From the NCBI GenBank assembly GCA_021521415.1, contig JAIQDT010005480.1, forward strand, positions 124,001 through 188,000: DNA of 64,000 nucleotides, read 5' to 3'. The position numbers and the translations under genes are program-made. Under the pieces are notes generated by a model that saw nothing but the letters and a program-made list of their open reading frames with translations, was not told where the DNA came from and did not search any database. Shown here in pieces: positions 34,602 through 48,118 of the stretch (positions are counted from its first letter, which is position 1; each line of letters begins with the position of its first letter). Source of the stretch: Bidens hawaiensis (Eukaryota; Streptophyta; Magnoliopsida; Asterales; Asteraceae).

Positions 34602-36741
34602 TCACGGACTCATATTGCAATCCCGCATATACGCCTGATCATAATCCACATACCTGCTCCAGTACCCTCTAAACTTTGGTATTCCAATCTCCAGCCACGG
34701 TTTCAAATTCCCATTGTAGTGAACCACTGCTGCATTTTCAATCTCCTTCTGTCTCACACTCGGGTTGTACCCGAGCCCAAGCACATGCCATGACTTCTCT
34801 AACGGGTATACCCGTTTCCAAAATGTTATCAAACCAGCTGGCAACGTCCCCAGCTTCCAAAGCTGTCTCTCCTGATTCTGCATTATAACAAACGATCACG
34901 AAACCGTTAACATTTAAGTATTTTAGAAACTGTTCACTCATTCATAAAGAAGTTACCAGATTCTGCCATGAGTTGTAAACTTCTGTAATGTTTTGTTTCT
35001 TCCATTCTTCCAGATCAAATACATTCATTCCATAAGCCCATACACACGCACGCGGGTCAAAGTTTTTAGCAATCAAGGTATTTGAAAAATTGAGGTATCG
35101 ATCAAACCGATGAAAATTCTCCCCACACGTCTCAACTGCACCGATGACCTTACCTTTCAGATCAATAGACCAAAGACCACTTAAATCCTTCTGAACCACT
35201 ATATCATCATCCAAGAACACCACTTTACTCAGCTCTGGAAATACCTCCGGAAGGTAAAACCGAAGATGATTCATCACTGACAGATACTTCGGGTTCTGAA
35301 GCTTCACATTTGAATCAATCGTGTCCTGAGATGCCAGCTTTAAGAACCGGGCTGTAACTTGCATTCAGCCATGTGAATTCATCAATGTTTTGAACTTGTA
35401 TTGTAGCCACCCCGGGCGGGTTTACAAGGAAGCACATCCTCATTGCAGCATAATTCAGCTTGTCGGTTACAATGTGAAACACGTGTTTTGATGGATCCTG
35501 TCATGCTTACACGTTAACAATCACAACTTCTAAAATACTATCATAAATTTAAAAAAAAAACATAATTACTCATATTGGCATTTGTAACAGTTGAATTGAC
35601 GACCGCTGCTGTAGCTAACACGTTATCAGAAAACAATGCATAATGGAACAGGTTCGGGTCATCAAGATTTTCTTGATTTGGAAAATGTTGTGCAGAGAAA
35701 TTTAACGAATAATATTCGGTTGATAGTCGTAAAGGAAGACAATGCAGGCCCTTTGATACGGTTTTGGCAGTTAAGTGTGTTAAAAACAAGGCTTGTTTTT
35801 GGTGGACACGTAGTTGTTCTTCCGTTGTGTGAATAAGAGCCCGGAGTTTCCTTACAACCGCGGTGCAATCATCCTGTATTTGCTTTCCTTTTGCCAGTGT
35901 TTGATCCATCGCCTTCATCTTGTCATAGGCACTGAATTTATATAAACATAACTTAATAGTAAATACTAAAATATAACAACTTATCTATGGCAGAAGTTAA
36001 AGTTAAGCCTTACTTTTTCAGTAAATCATCATCCTTGGTTGCATCACCTAGTGCCTTTTGGATTTTATTCATACGTACTCCAAGTTCTTTGATGAAAAGA
36101 GGGTTGCTTCTTGTTGCCGAAAGGGAGAGGTAAAGCCGTCCCCTAATCAGCTGATCCTTGAGATACCGAACACGATTATCTGTCGAAAAATGTTCATCCG
36201 GTTTCTCACTTTTGGCCTTTGCAAGTTTGCGTTGACCGACTGTATGAACCTCTTGTTTGGTTTCCTAAAAGATCATACATTAAAACAATTTAGATATGCC
36301 ATATTTGATAGTATCAACAGAAAACAGTTTCACATTTCTGTTTGGTTATGTGTCGATTCTTTCGGATTATGCATACAATTCCATATAAATATTTAAAGAA
36401 AACTTACAGCTGATGCAAGGTTAATGGGGCTATCATCTTGAAACATGACAATGGTGTCAACTCTCTTTGGTTCTGAAATCATATATAGTCGAAATCGTCA
36501 CGTAAAACATATAATGAATAAATAAAAAAAAGAAGCCAGAATGTGAGTAATGAAAGAAACCTTTATGATCTGTGAGTGCATGCAAAAGAACATGAGAATG
36601 ATACGATTTGGATGGTGACATGATGAATTTCTTAAGATGATGACAATTACAAGATGGGGTGATGATAATGAGAGTGAAAAGAACAAATGGGACAAGAAAC
36701 AGTAAGAGTAGGGTTGGCATTCTGATCTTGATTATTATCAT
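34602..36741 (-). pseudogene. GAUT: Polygalacturonate 4-alpha-galacturonosyltransferase-like gene (GT8, GAUT) with small deletions
   Basis: Six exons fit: 36561-36741 (Met plus a membrane anchor, type II topology), 36408-36472, 36014-36264, 35575-35931, 34957-35497 and 34602-34877. The family builds homogalacturonan in the Golgi. Retained motifs: VRYLKDQLIRGRLYLSL, KGKQIQDDC, HCLPLRLSTEYY, HYALFSDNVLA, KHVFHIVTDKLN, FLDDDIVVQKDLSGLWSIDL (the GT8 DxD site), AVETCGENFHRFD, WKLGTLPAGLITFWK, HYNGNLKPWLEIGIPKFRGY. Lesions: at the exon 4 donor the sequence is GCCAATATGAG where GCCAAG plus GTATGAG is expected, so the donor is lost, consistent with a 2-nt deletion. In exon 5 a 2-nt deletion after SYSPVLK shifts the frame, and about ten residues of the IDYYFRAH region are missing. 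CGWAYGMN reads CVWAYGMN. The other splice joins keep phase. The C-terminus is complete (NMSP, stop at 34602). Confidence 0.88.
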
Positions 36742-37029
36742 CTTCCAAAAGAACCCAAATTTATTTTATGAATGAAATCCGAATACCAGTTTATTAATTA
36801 TAAATCTGGGTTTAGTTTAGAACTCGCACACCATTAAACGGAATGAATAAGAGTATTCCAACGGGGAAGAATTTGTGTTCATTTATCAAATCTGCTGTTT
36901 GGCTCATGCTTTTAAGTAACTTGTAACGGTTTAGTGCCTCCTACGTAGGACAGCCAAACGGGTGGGGTTAGAACGGGTTGATCTAAAAAAGGGTTCTTTT
37001 GGTTTGGTTTGGGTCGGGTTGGGACGGGT

Positions 37030-37330
37030 CCAATGCCATGTTACGCACGTACCGAGACTGGGTTGGGTTGGGTCACGCGTGTCCGGATACCAAGTTGTTT
37101 ATGCGCGTACCGATAATTGTTACATGTCCGATATCATGTTATGCGCGTATCAACGGTGTGTTGGCGTCTGATGCCCAACAAGCACCTAGCCACACGCCGT
37201 TACAGATCTAATGATGTGTTACATGTGTATCAATCCCGTAACATGTTCGATGTTGCATTATGCGCGTACGGAAACCAGGTTGTGTGTCTAACGGTGTCGG
37301 GTTATGGGAATGCCGGTGCTGTGTTCCGCA
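37030..37330. repeat. Degenerate minisatellite with TTATGCGCGTACCGA motif
   Basis: Variants of TGTTATGCGCGTACC occur at about 37038, 37096, 37137, 37215 and 37256 with TACATGTCCGATATC-like partners. Spacing is irregular (41-78). GC-richer than its surroundings; not coding. Confidence 0.5.
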
Positions 37331-38425
37331 TCCTATGATAACCCATTCTGACCAGTTTGAAAAATTACACCAACCCATTCTGACCCGTTTGAAAAAGTAA
37401 AACCAACTAAGGGGCTGTTTGGCAAGTGCTAAGTCATTAAGTGTTGAACCAACCAACCAAAATATATCTTAAAACAAACTTTCATTATAACCAACCATAT
37501 TAACTAGTTTTATACCCGTTTGATGAACGAGAACTTTAGTGTTATAAAGACATAAGCCACCGCCAAAACCACCACCACCACCACCACCACCGATAATCAT
37601 AATAATTACAATTGTCATATTCTAAATATATTAAAACCAGATTTTCATCCACTCACCAAAAATACTATTCATCAACCCTTAAGTTATATCCACACACGTG
37701 TGTTTGCACTCATCTTCTCTACCACAACTTTTCACCTCTCACCTGACATCTCTTCATATCTCTATCTAATAGCCACCTTCATCATTTTTTCACTTAAACA
37801 TACAACCACAAATTGCTCTACTCACCTCCAATGCTACTCATTCAATCGAGTACCTATCTTCCTTTGTCATCGTCATTCTCTATTAGTCGAAATCCTTGAT
37901 CGACCACCTTGGTCGTCTGTCACCTCCGCTTTAACCGTGGGGTTTTCTTTATTTTAATTTTAGGGCAATCAACCTCCTTAATTGAGGTTTTTTGTTCCTT
38001 ATGTTTTTAAACCGAAAGGTTTACCTGGTTGATCTCTCCCAGATTTGAATGTTATTTGTGTTAATGTTTTGTGCTTATAAAAAACAGCTACAAGGGTGTT
38101 AAAGGTGTTGATTTGCTCTTTTTGACAGGTGTATCGTATTTACAAGGTAAGACTTTTGTTTTCAGCTACTAATCTTTGAGTAAATGTTTATTCCTTTTCT
38201 TGACATATAAGGTGAATATAAGTCTTTTGATTTTAACTTTATGCCTTTATTTAACTTTGTAAGTGTGTTTAAAATAGTAATTTGACTTTCATGTGTTGAA
38301 TTTACCCTCAACTGTTAATTTTTAACTACATGTTTATTCCTTTTATTGCTTTATAAGGTTAATATAATATAAGTCTTTTGCTTTACACTTTCTTTCTGTA
38401 CTGAACTATGTAAGTGGCTGCCTAA
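37331..38425 (+). other. Upstream region of the Helitron gene
   Basis: Contains a hAT-like end (GGGGCTGTTTGGCAAGTGC at 37411) without a matching partner, an (ACC)n run at 37563-37590 and a CT-rich leader at about 37710-37900. Short GTAAG/CAG motifs near 38140-38420 could be leader introns of the Helitron transcript. No Helitron 5' terminus (TC) could be fixed. Confidence 0.35.
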
Positions 38426-41400
38426 ATGTCTACTAATAACAGTAGGAAACGTTCACATAACATAACCCAATCGACTGCATCATCGTCTTCATCTCTGCAG
38501 TTTATTGGTTACACTACCGTCGCACAGTCCCTACGTCGTGCCTTTATACTTCGTGCTTCTTCTTCACGTGTGTCAACATATATCGATCTCGGCACGCCTG
38601 TGAGTTTTACGACGCCTTCTTTTGGTATGATGAACGTTCGGTTTCGGCATCCCGTAGTGGTCGCCCACGGTATAACCAATGTTGTAAAGGCGGAGATGTA
38701 AGGCTTCCGTCTTTTAGGTCATATAGTTCAACTATCGTTCAACTATATACAAACTTGAATTTCTTTCAAACATTCGTGTGTATAACTCTATGTTTTCAAT
38801 GACTTTCTTTGGCGCTAAAGTTGTCCACTCAGTAAATACGTCTTTTGGTCCTTACATTTTTAAAATAGAAGGTCAAGTTCATCACTGGCTTGGAAGCATG
38901 TGTCATCCTCCTAATGAGAAGCCTCGGTTTCTACAAATGTACATCTATGACACTGATAACGAGGTTTCTAACAGACTTCATTTCTTTAACGGTGAGGCAG
39001 AGTCTCCTCTTCGTCATGAGATCGTCTCACTGCTCATTAAAGAACTTGAGTCTCGAATTGAACTGGTGAAACTATTTCGTACCACTAGAGACATATGTCA
39101 GGCGACTGAGATGTCAACACTCTCTATTCATTTGTTTGCTGGTCAGACTAAACGATGTTATGATGCACTTGTGAGTAATTGAATTGGCGCTATTATTTCC
39201 GACGATGAGCCTTCGTCTAATCGTTATGACATTGTCATTCTCCACAAGGATGAGCATCCACACATAATAAATAAACTACATCCATTGTATATGCCACTAC
39301 AATATCCACGACTGTTTGTCTATAGAGAAAGTGGGTGGTCTTCGAGGCTTCGATTATATCGACATGCTTCAGATAGTGAAAAAAATCTAACAATGAATAT
39401 GTATTACAGCTACCTATTGCATGATCGCCAAAACCTTTGTACTTTACTTCTTAGAGGTGGTCACTTATTCCAACAGTACTTGGTAGACGCATATATGTGT
39501 ATAGAAGAAAGTCGTCTAGATTACATAAGGCAAAATCAAAGCACATTCAGGACCGAATTTCTACAAGGAGTTAACGACGCTATTCAACATGGTGATACCG
39601 ACGATTGTGACATTGGAAAAGGAATGACTTTGCCTTCGTCTTCACCGACGTCCCTAGTTATATGTACAAACATTATCAAGACGCCCTTGCGATATGCAGA
39701 GTCCATGGAAGCCCCAATACTTCATTACATTTACGTGTAACATCAAATGGCCTGAAATCAAAAAGACATGTTTCTCAATTCCCATCACTTAAAGCACAAG
39801 ACCGTCCATACATATTCCAAATGAAAGTTAAGTCATTGGTAAGCTTTCTAAAGACACAAAAGCCTTTTGGTTAAGTTGCAGCTCATTTGTACACCATTGA
39901 GTTTCAAAAAATAGGCTTGCCACACTGCCACCTGTTGTTGTGGGCTACACAACCACATAAGATCCGTAACGCTGAACAGCTTGATAATTTCATTTTTGCT
40001 GAAATCCCTGATCCACTTGTTGAACCAATTTGCATAAAGTAGTAACTGAGTTTATGGTACATGGTCTGTGCGGTATAATACAGCCTAATGCACCATGTAT
40101 GAAGTTCGGATGTTGCTCCAAAAACTTTCCAAAAGATTATCATTTGACTACCGTCTTTGATAAAAAAAGGTTACGTCTAGTACAAAAGACGTTCAATAAG
40201 TCACATGTTTAAGAAAAATAGTGTTGATGTTGATAACAACTATGTAGTTCCTTATAATCGTGCTTTGTTCTTTCACTTTCATGCTCACATAAATGTCGAA
40301 TATTGCGGCTGGAATATGCTCATAAAGTATCTGTTCAAGTATATATCAAAAGATGCCGACCGTATACGGTACTCCATAATCAAAACGACAAACACCAATG
40401 TCAATGCACCAAGTACTAGCATCCTTCTAAGTGTATGAGATTTCTAACTTTTTTGACAGCTGATTTATCTGTCCACATGAAGTGCCCTGGAGGATCCTCA
40501 ATTTCCCAATCTACAACAGAAATCCTCCGGTACAGGCTTTGGCTGTTCACTTGCAAGACATGCAACAAATTTGATTCAGAAATGAAGATAACCTTGAATC
40601 AGTTTAGAGAATCCATTTTTAGAGAAGACTACATTAAAAAAATGGCTACAAAACAATCGTCAAGACCCATCAGGCCGTCACCTTTGTTATGTAGACTACC
40701 TTTCAGAACACAAATGGGATGCCAGTGACTAGTTTTGAAGTAGAAGAACATCAACGATAACACCTGCAATCGGAAGGCTAATATACATACATCCAAGTAG
40801 TGGAGAAATGTTCTTATTAAGAATGCTTCTTGCACACAAAAGAGGTTGCAAATTATTCACAAATATACGTACCGTAAACGGTCAAATTGCACCGACATTT
40901 AGAGAGGCACGCCAAATGCTTAACTTACTAGATGATGGTAAAGAATGGACATCTACGTTTGAGGAAGCTGCTGCATGGGCCACTGCTTCTGAGTTACGAA
41001 CATTATTTGGCCATATGCTTCAGTATTGTGAGATATCCAATCCCCTAAGGCTATGGGAACAACACTGGAACAAAATGGCCGACGATGTCGTACACACATA
41101 ATCTTCTAAATTCCGATACTCAGAAACAGTATGTGTTGCATGAGCTTGAGCTGCTACTACGCACCGCTCCCATACCAGTTACATTGACAAAATTTGGGTT
41201 ACCGTTACCTGATGCACAGTCACTGCTTTGTCTTAATAATAGAATTCTGTTAGAAGAAAATAATTACGATAGAGAAAAACTTGCGCATGAGCATCAATCA
41301 TTAAGAGGCCTTCTCAACGGCCAACAAAAAACAATATATGAGCATATCATGTTGCTTAGTACTTCTAAAAGACAGGTTTTAGCTTTCATTTACGGTCATG

Positions 41401-42744
41401 GTGGCATTGGCAAAACCTTCTTATGGAACACAATCATCTCAGGTTTACGTTCAGAGAAACTAGTTGTTCTTGCAGTTGCAGCCTCAGGCATAGCATCACT
41501 GTTGTTACCTGTTGGCAGAACTGCTCATTCAAGAGTTAAAATCCCTATTGAATTTAGTGATGAATCTACATGCTCAATCTCCAAAAAGACCCATCTTGCA
41601 CAGTTACTAATAGAGACTTCTCTAATAATAAGGGATGAGGCACCCATGAATGACCGGAGATGCTTCGAGTCGTTAGATAGATCTTTAAAGGATATACTAA
41701 ACAATGAACGACACCTTTTTGGCAGGAAATCCATTATCTTAGGGGGTGACTTTAGACAAACATTGCCAATAAATTCCAAAGCCTCTAAGACAACCATTAT
41801 TTCTTCATCGCTTTCACGATCATATCTTTGGAAAAGCTTTGTTGTGTTAAAACTAACTGAAATCATGCGTCTACAACGAGAATCACTGAACAGTCAACAA
41901 AAAGAAGACATTAGCAAGTTCTCATCATGGCTATTGGCAATAGGTGATGGCAACGCTGGAACCCTAGACACCGAACATACACAAGACACAAAAGTCATAG
42001 ATATACCAACAAGATACCTCATTCCTTATTATGAAAATGCACTCACCGATCTTATCAGTTTTGTATATGACGCTGACACGCTACAAAATCCCTCCCCCGC
42101 AACACTTTCATGAAAAGCAATTGTTTTCCCTACAAATGAAATGGTGCATGATATCAACACCATTGTACATAACATGTGTCCAAGAACAGCAATGTGCTAT
42201 ATAAGTACCGACTCTCACTCCCAAAGTAGGCACTCACGTCGATCCAGACGCACTTTATCCAACTGAATATCTTAACATGCTAAGCTTTAACGGTCTTCGA
42301 CCCCATAGACTATAACTTAAAATAAACGATGTTGGCATTCTCATCGGAAACCTTAACCCGAACGACGGACTATGCAACGGCAAACGCCTAATAGTTACAC
42401 AACTTTTACCTAATAATATAAGCAAAGATAATGACCAGCCATCGTGTATACATACCACTAATATGTTTGATGCATGATGACAAAGAACTTCCATTTTTGT
42501 TCAAAAGAAAGCAATTTCTAGGAACGCAATGACCATTAACAAAAGCCAAGGTCAATCACTAGACAAATTTGAGGCCTATCTTCTGAAACCTGTTTGAAGT
42601 CACGGACAACTGTACGTAGCATTATCAAGAGCAACGACACCCGAATCACTAAAAGTAGTCATTAAACCACAAGAAAACTACCTACAATCTACAACAAAAA
42701 GTATAATATACGCTGACTTCATCAACGAAATTAATATTGTGTAG
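38426..42744 (+). pseudogene. Helitron RepHel replication initiator/helicase, broken
   Basis: Segments in order: a short leader (38426-38701); Helitron N-terminal region (38778-39182, FKIEGQVHHWLGS and QMYIYDTDNEVSNRL); LFVYRESGWSS and YLVDAYMCIEESRLDYIR (39285 on); HYQDALAICRVHG after a frameshift; the HUH metal site GLPHCHLLLW with histidines at 39923-39925 and 39929-39931; the two-tyrosine motif KYLFKYISKD with tyrosines at 40328-40330 and 40340-40342; then a PIF1-type helicase (41085-42113) with Walker A GHGGIGKT at residues 104-111, the DE box at 184-185 and GDFRQTLP at 221-228. The last helicase motifs (AMTINKSQGQSLDKF, HGQLYVALSRATTPESLK) follow after more frameshifts, ending at TAG 42742-42744. 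At least six frame breaks or stops make it non-functional. Confidence 0.88.
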
Positions 42745-45061
42745 GCACACAACATACATTTAATATCCAATCACTTGACATACAACACATCTATACACAT
42801 AACTCCAGATTTTTTAGTAATATGTATGTAAAAAATATCACATAATTTTTCCCCTAACTTGCATTATTTCTTACAAAAAACAGACAGAGATTCAAAAAAA
42901 TTATGGCATAAAAGTTAGTATGCTTCCACCACTTCTTGAAATAAGAGTCATTAAGAAATGGATACCACATGCAAGACTACAATACATGTGCTACCTATTC
43001 GTGAATTGATGTGCGAAAAGCTATATATAAATAATAATAACTAATTCTCACAATTCAACACTAAGTCTTAAATTTATAAGACCAAACAAACCTAACTAAG
43101 CTTCACACAAACAGCAAGTGTACCGGTCGCGTAGTAGCACAGTCTAATGGAAGTCCAGATGTCGAACACAAATACACGTGAGAACCTCTCAGATAATTAA
43201 CCCTAATATAAGTCCTGCCTAAATAATATATTTATTTATCTTATTTATTTAAAACTAACTTAACTAATTTAACTTAACTAACGGTGGAACTTAACGAAAC
43301 TAACAGGAAAACTTAACGGGATTTATCGATAATAAGAAAACGAATCACCTAGTAAGATGACTTAACGGGTATAGGATGGATCAGGTGCTAACAAGTGTTT
43401 GAAACCGGCTTCTAAAGATGAACTAAGATAGATGCAATCAAAGCGACTGGGTCCCCATGGTCAGTTTTCCCAGAAAACCCTAATGATGTATACCTAGCTT
43501 TTAATTCACGGTTGTTTATTTACGTACCTTAATGATTTATTACTTGATCCGTATCAAAATCACAATCCTCACTAAGGCTCGAGCTAATTAAAAACCTAGG
43601 AAGAAAGGGGTAATTCACTAATATGGACAAATAACTTAACTTACAAACTATTTTAGTCGAAAGCTAGAAAACCGCACGTGGTCTCGCAACGGGTAACTAA
43701 ATCAACTAAAGCAGAGAGATAAGCTAATCCCTAAGGTCTTGGTCCAACTCAAAGAGGATCATCTTACTGACCAAAATGATTCAAGAAACACAAACCCTAA
43801 TGGCACACGTCTACCACAATCAATCAACACACTCAGTATTAACCGAACTAGCAATTAACGACCACACGAAACAAATTCATGCAATAATCAACTACCCGTG
43901 GCTCATAAAACCTAAAATACATCTAATGGCAGCAAGGTTCATGGAATAATATCACAAATTATAAACTTTACAATAACTAAACAATCAAACACAAGATTAG
44001 CACCCGAAAACTAATCAACCGTTAAACATCAAACCTAGATGATTCAAAAAAGTTTAGCCAACATAATGAATGAAAATCAGAAAAAATAGATAAATATGAT
44101 AAACATGATCATTAGAATCTGATTACAACTTGTTTGAATGTTTAAAACTCAAACATGAACTCACTATCGTTAAAATACTCAAAACCGACAACCGGATGAT
44201 GAAACTCGAAACCGGCAGCTGGTCCTCCTTGGTAATTCGTCCAAAACTTATGCATGGAAGCTGAGATGATGATAAATTCGTTCGTAGGGCTTTATATCTA
44301 TATATGAGTCAAACTTGCTAACCAAGCCAAAATAAGCAAAACCCGGTCCAACCAGGCCCATATAGGACAAAACAGTCGGGCCTAGCTGAAATCTGATAAG
44401 TATTGGGGGCTTAGGGCACCACGTAGCGTGACCATGGACACCCACCTTGGTCGCGTGGCGCGGCCAAGGTTCGTCCGTTTCTTTGATTTCCAGATCGTTT
44501 ATCTTCGTACGCGCATACCGGTTCCATTTGATTCCCGTTTGAGTTGATTTTTTTTTCATTTAAACTCGTTTTTCGCTCTCTTCAACCATGGAATTGTAAG
44601 GCCCCGGTCCCGGTTCCCTACATTGGCGTTGGATTTACTCATAAACACAGTTCTAAATATCAGAGTTGATTAAAATATTTTCACGGAATAATAAAAGTCA
44701 ACCATTCAATACAAAAAATTCAAATCTTGTTTTTATACATAACAAAAAAACATAGTATTAAATATCATAACAATTCTTCTTCAGATGCCAGCCTCTTCAG
44801 ATCATGCCATGTGTCGCCCTCAAGCCAGCTGCTTTAGTCTATTTACCTACGTGTATACTAAAAGTCAGCTACGCTGAGTGAGTTCTAGTTAATCAGATAA
44901 CATACTTACACATATACGTGCCCGAAGGTACGTATTACATACTTAACCTGTTTATCGTTCTTCCATGTTTACATACGTTCATTCTTTCATAGTTTCTTTC
45001 TTTTACATACACAGTACGTCCATAACTATTCTTACATTATAAAGAGCATTTCGCCCTACAT

Positions 45062-45193
45062 ACCTCGGATATTATTAGGGTCTGGTACCCTTCATCCTCG
45101 GATATTATTAGGGTACGGTACCCTCCATCCTCAGATATTATTAGAATCCGGTACCCTCCATTCTCGGATATTTTTAGGGTCCGGTACCCTTCT
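45062..45193. repeat. 33-bp minisatellite in element D
   Basis: Four units of CCTCGGATATTATTAGGGT with CCGGTACCCTCCAT, the inverted, diverged form of the array at 18337-18665. Confidence 0.85.
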
Positions 45194-45760
45194 TTCCATG
45201 CAACCATACCTCCATTCATTCATTCATTACTTTTATATTTTTGTGTATTTTTAACATTTCCTAAATCATTCATAGATCATTCATACCACATTCATATAGC
45301 ATTCATAATTATTCATAACACATTCATATATCATACACTTATCACTTAAGGTAAACGTGTCACACCTCGACCAAAGGCGGCGGAACATGCCGAGGTGTAA
45401 CGATTGACCATAAGCACATGACACTATTTAAAGCGACAATATTTAACAAACTCATTTCATTTCACAACATCGAAAATGTCACATAACATTATTCATAACA
45501 AGTCATAACAAAATCTAACAAAATATAGCAAATCAAATATTGTTCATTTTTGCTAATATCCTAAAGGTATTTGTGACGTTCAAGCTCCAAAATCAACCAA
45601 GATGTAAAACTGTAACATTTCATAAAATAAAGTTTATCAACACAAAGGTTGGTGAGCAATTCATAAGTTTGAGTATATAATATATGGTAAGGAAAAACCA
45701 CAAAGCTAGTATACGAAACAATAAATAAAAGCAATAATTTGGATAAAATCGCTAATAGAA

Positions 45761-45876
45761 TTACGTTAGCGACACCTAACTATAAGGGGATGCCAAATAG
45801 TCTAGGATTTAATAGTTATTGTTAATTTCATTATGTTAACGACACCTTGCTACAAGGGGATGCCAAGTAGTCTAGG
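45761..45876. repeat. Tandem duplication of about 70 bp in E
   Basis: ATTACGTTAGCGACACCT and AAGGGGATGCCAAATAGTC occur at about 45761-45807, then diverged at about 45831-45875. Confidence 0.75.
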
Positions 45877-46737
45877 ATTTATAGATCAACCAACCAAAAG
45901 CGATAAACACAGGCATATAATCATAGAACACAAATCGAGCAAGTATTTAAGTAAAGTATACAATAACGTTTGCGGGTTAAGACCTAAGTATAAAACATTT
46001 AGTTTAGATAAGATGAAATATCACCCCTAAAATAAAAGATAGAAAACGGGGTATGAAAATACTCACGTTCAAGTAATAAACTTGAAAGATGATAATTTGG
46101 AGATTTGTCGGAACGACGAGTTTAACGCATGAAGCCTAAATAAAAGAAAGTCTTGGATTTATAAATGTTGTCTTGAAGATCTTTAAATAAAATAATTGTT
46201 GCGAAAAGTAAACAATTCAAAGTTTAAGGTTTAAAATGTAACTATTTAAGAATTTATAATAGTAACCCTTTAAAAACGTAAGTTTGCTCAAAACAGGGTT
46301 AAAGTATCTAACATTAATATTTACTCCACCTATGTTAAGTAATAAGGTGGGTAAAATGCAAGAATGCAAGTCTGTTTGGGATAAAAATACTAAAACGGGT
46401 TTTAACGATTGTTCGGTTGTTGGTTCGGGTCTTGACAAATGGTCAAACCCAAAGTCAACTTTCCAAAATATTAAATGTCATAACTCATAAAAATTTAGTA
46501 AAACTTAACCAAGTATGTAGATCTATTGTTTTAGAACTAACAACGTACGTTAAGCGAGTGTTCGGTTTTGTCGGTCCAAACTTTGTTATGAGATCAAGTT
46601 GGATCCAACATTTCCAAGTACTTAACAAAATAATTAAAATCAGTTTGTAAACTATTTTTAAAGAAATATACAAGTCTTGGTAGCTAAAAACACACTTGTG
46701 TATCTTAAGCGAGTAAAAGTCGGTTTACTTCGGTTTG

Positions 46738-47100
46738 GTTCGGTTTCCATCTCACAAATAGTTCATTGATGGTTTCCACATGCCCAAATATCCAAGAACC
46801 TGTATAATAATTTATAATTGAAGAAACTTAAGTTTTATAACCAAAAAGTTAACAATAGTCTTTAAACAAAAGTTCGGTTTTGGTTCGGTTTCCATCTCCC
46901 AATAAGTTCATAGATGGTTTCCACATACCCAATATCAAAGAACTTGTAAAAATGATTTTAGAAACTCAAATCTAACATTAAACATGTTTAAACAACTAAA
47001 TTTAACAAAACTAGTAAGCAAAAGTTCGGTTTATAGTTTAGAGCTATTTACGGTTAAACCGAAGCATAGACCCTCAAACTCATAACCATGGAACTTGTAA
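46738..47100. repeat. Tandem duplication of about 144 bp in E
   Basis: GGTTCGGTTTCCATCTC and GATGGTTTCCACAT..CCCAA blocks start at 46738 and 46882. A third, strongly diverged unit may start near 47025. Confidence 0.75.
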
Positions 47101-47152
47101 ATAAACTAAAATGAGCAGAAGTTTAGCATGGTTTGTAAGCCATAATAAAGTT

Positions 47153-47154
<2 letters not shown>

Positions 47155-47202
<48 letters not shown>
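47155..47202. repeat. (AT)n microsatellite
   Basis: Uninterrupted AT run of about 24 units inside E. It explains the poly-Tyr/Ile open frames there. Confidence 0.95.
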
Positions 47203-47204
<2 letters not shown>

Positions 47205-48118
47205 AGAACACGAAGTTCTCCATGAAGCCTTGCCTTACGAGGTCCGAAACCTCACCGACCGGAGCCGGAGAAGCAACTACCAAAGGTAAAAAGGGGTATT
47301 ATATTATATATATATGTTGTGCCACCATAAAAAAGTATTATTAAGACTATATATGTTAATTAGAATGAAAGATTAAACTCAGTTTGACTTTTAGAAGTCA
47401 AACCTTCAAGAACAACTAATAAACAACTTTGAATCTTTGATGTTTGAGAGAGAATTTGGAGTTGTAGCAGGGAAAAATGGATAAAAATGGTGGTGTATAT
47501 ATAGGGAAAGGACTTGGGTCAAGGATGAGTGATAATAACAAGTATTTGCATGAGAAAAGGGTCAAAAACAAACACAAAACAACAAAATGTGACCTGCTGA
47601 TCTGAAGCAGGTCGTGATACGCGACGAGTAAAGGGGTCCCCCATCGCGTAGCGCGATGGGGCTGGCCATCAGCTTTCCAAAACTTTCAAAAATAGCATAT
47701 TCAGTCCCCGGAGTTCGTTTTAAGTGGTTTTGACGCATTTTAAAGACCGAAAATGATGTTTTCAAAACCCAACAAGTGTAAAACAATATTTTAACATAAA
47801 ATCCATCATTTCGATTATTCCCAAAGTTTCGGTTTACAAAACGGGTCGGTTTACATGATAAACGAATACAAAACGAATACAAACAAGACCCGAAATTTAC
47901 GAATGTCACAAAGTGTATTAACTAATCACATCGAGTATGCACACAACCCCGGACCCCGACAACATAACAAGGAAATGGGGCTAGAAACTCACCTACAAGA
48001 GATTCCTTTCTGAATTTATGGTAATGCCCATCTTGAGCTGTGCACGGCTAACTATCTATCAATTAGCAAGAATCCCTCAACAACTTCTAATTATATCATA
48101 TTCCTAGGTTATTGTAAC

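Larger units (their letters stand above)
45358..47910 (-). mobile_element. Element E: chromovirus-like solo LTR nested in D
   Basis: Plus-strand ends are TGTCACACCTCGACC and TTTACGAATGTCACA. It interrupts D between ACTTAAGGTAA and GTGTATTAAC. Flanking 5-mers AAACG and AAGTG differ by two transitions, so the TSD is probable only. The GGCGGAACATGCCGAGG motif near the start is shared with the LTRs at 50822 and 60588. Length 2553 bp; no internal domain. Confidence 0.78.

Noticed and set aside
37411..37500. Complete hAT MITE starting GGGGCTGTTTGGC
   Set aside because: Only one end is visible; no inverted partner or TSD was found nearby.
47111..47344. Open frames on both strands
   Set aside because: Generated by the (AT)n run at 47155-47202.
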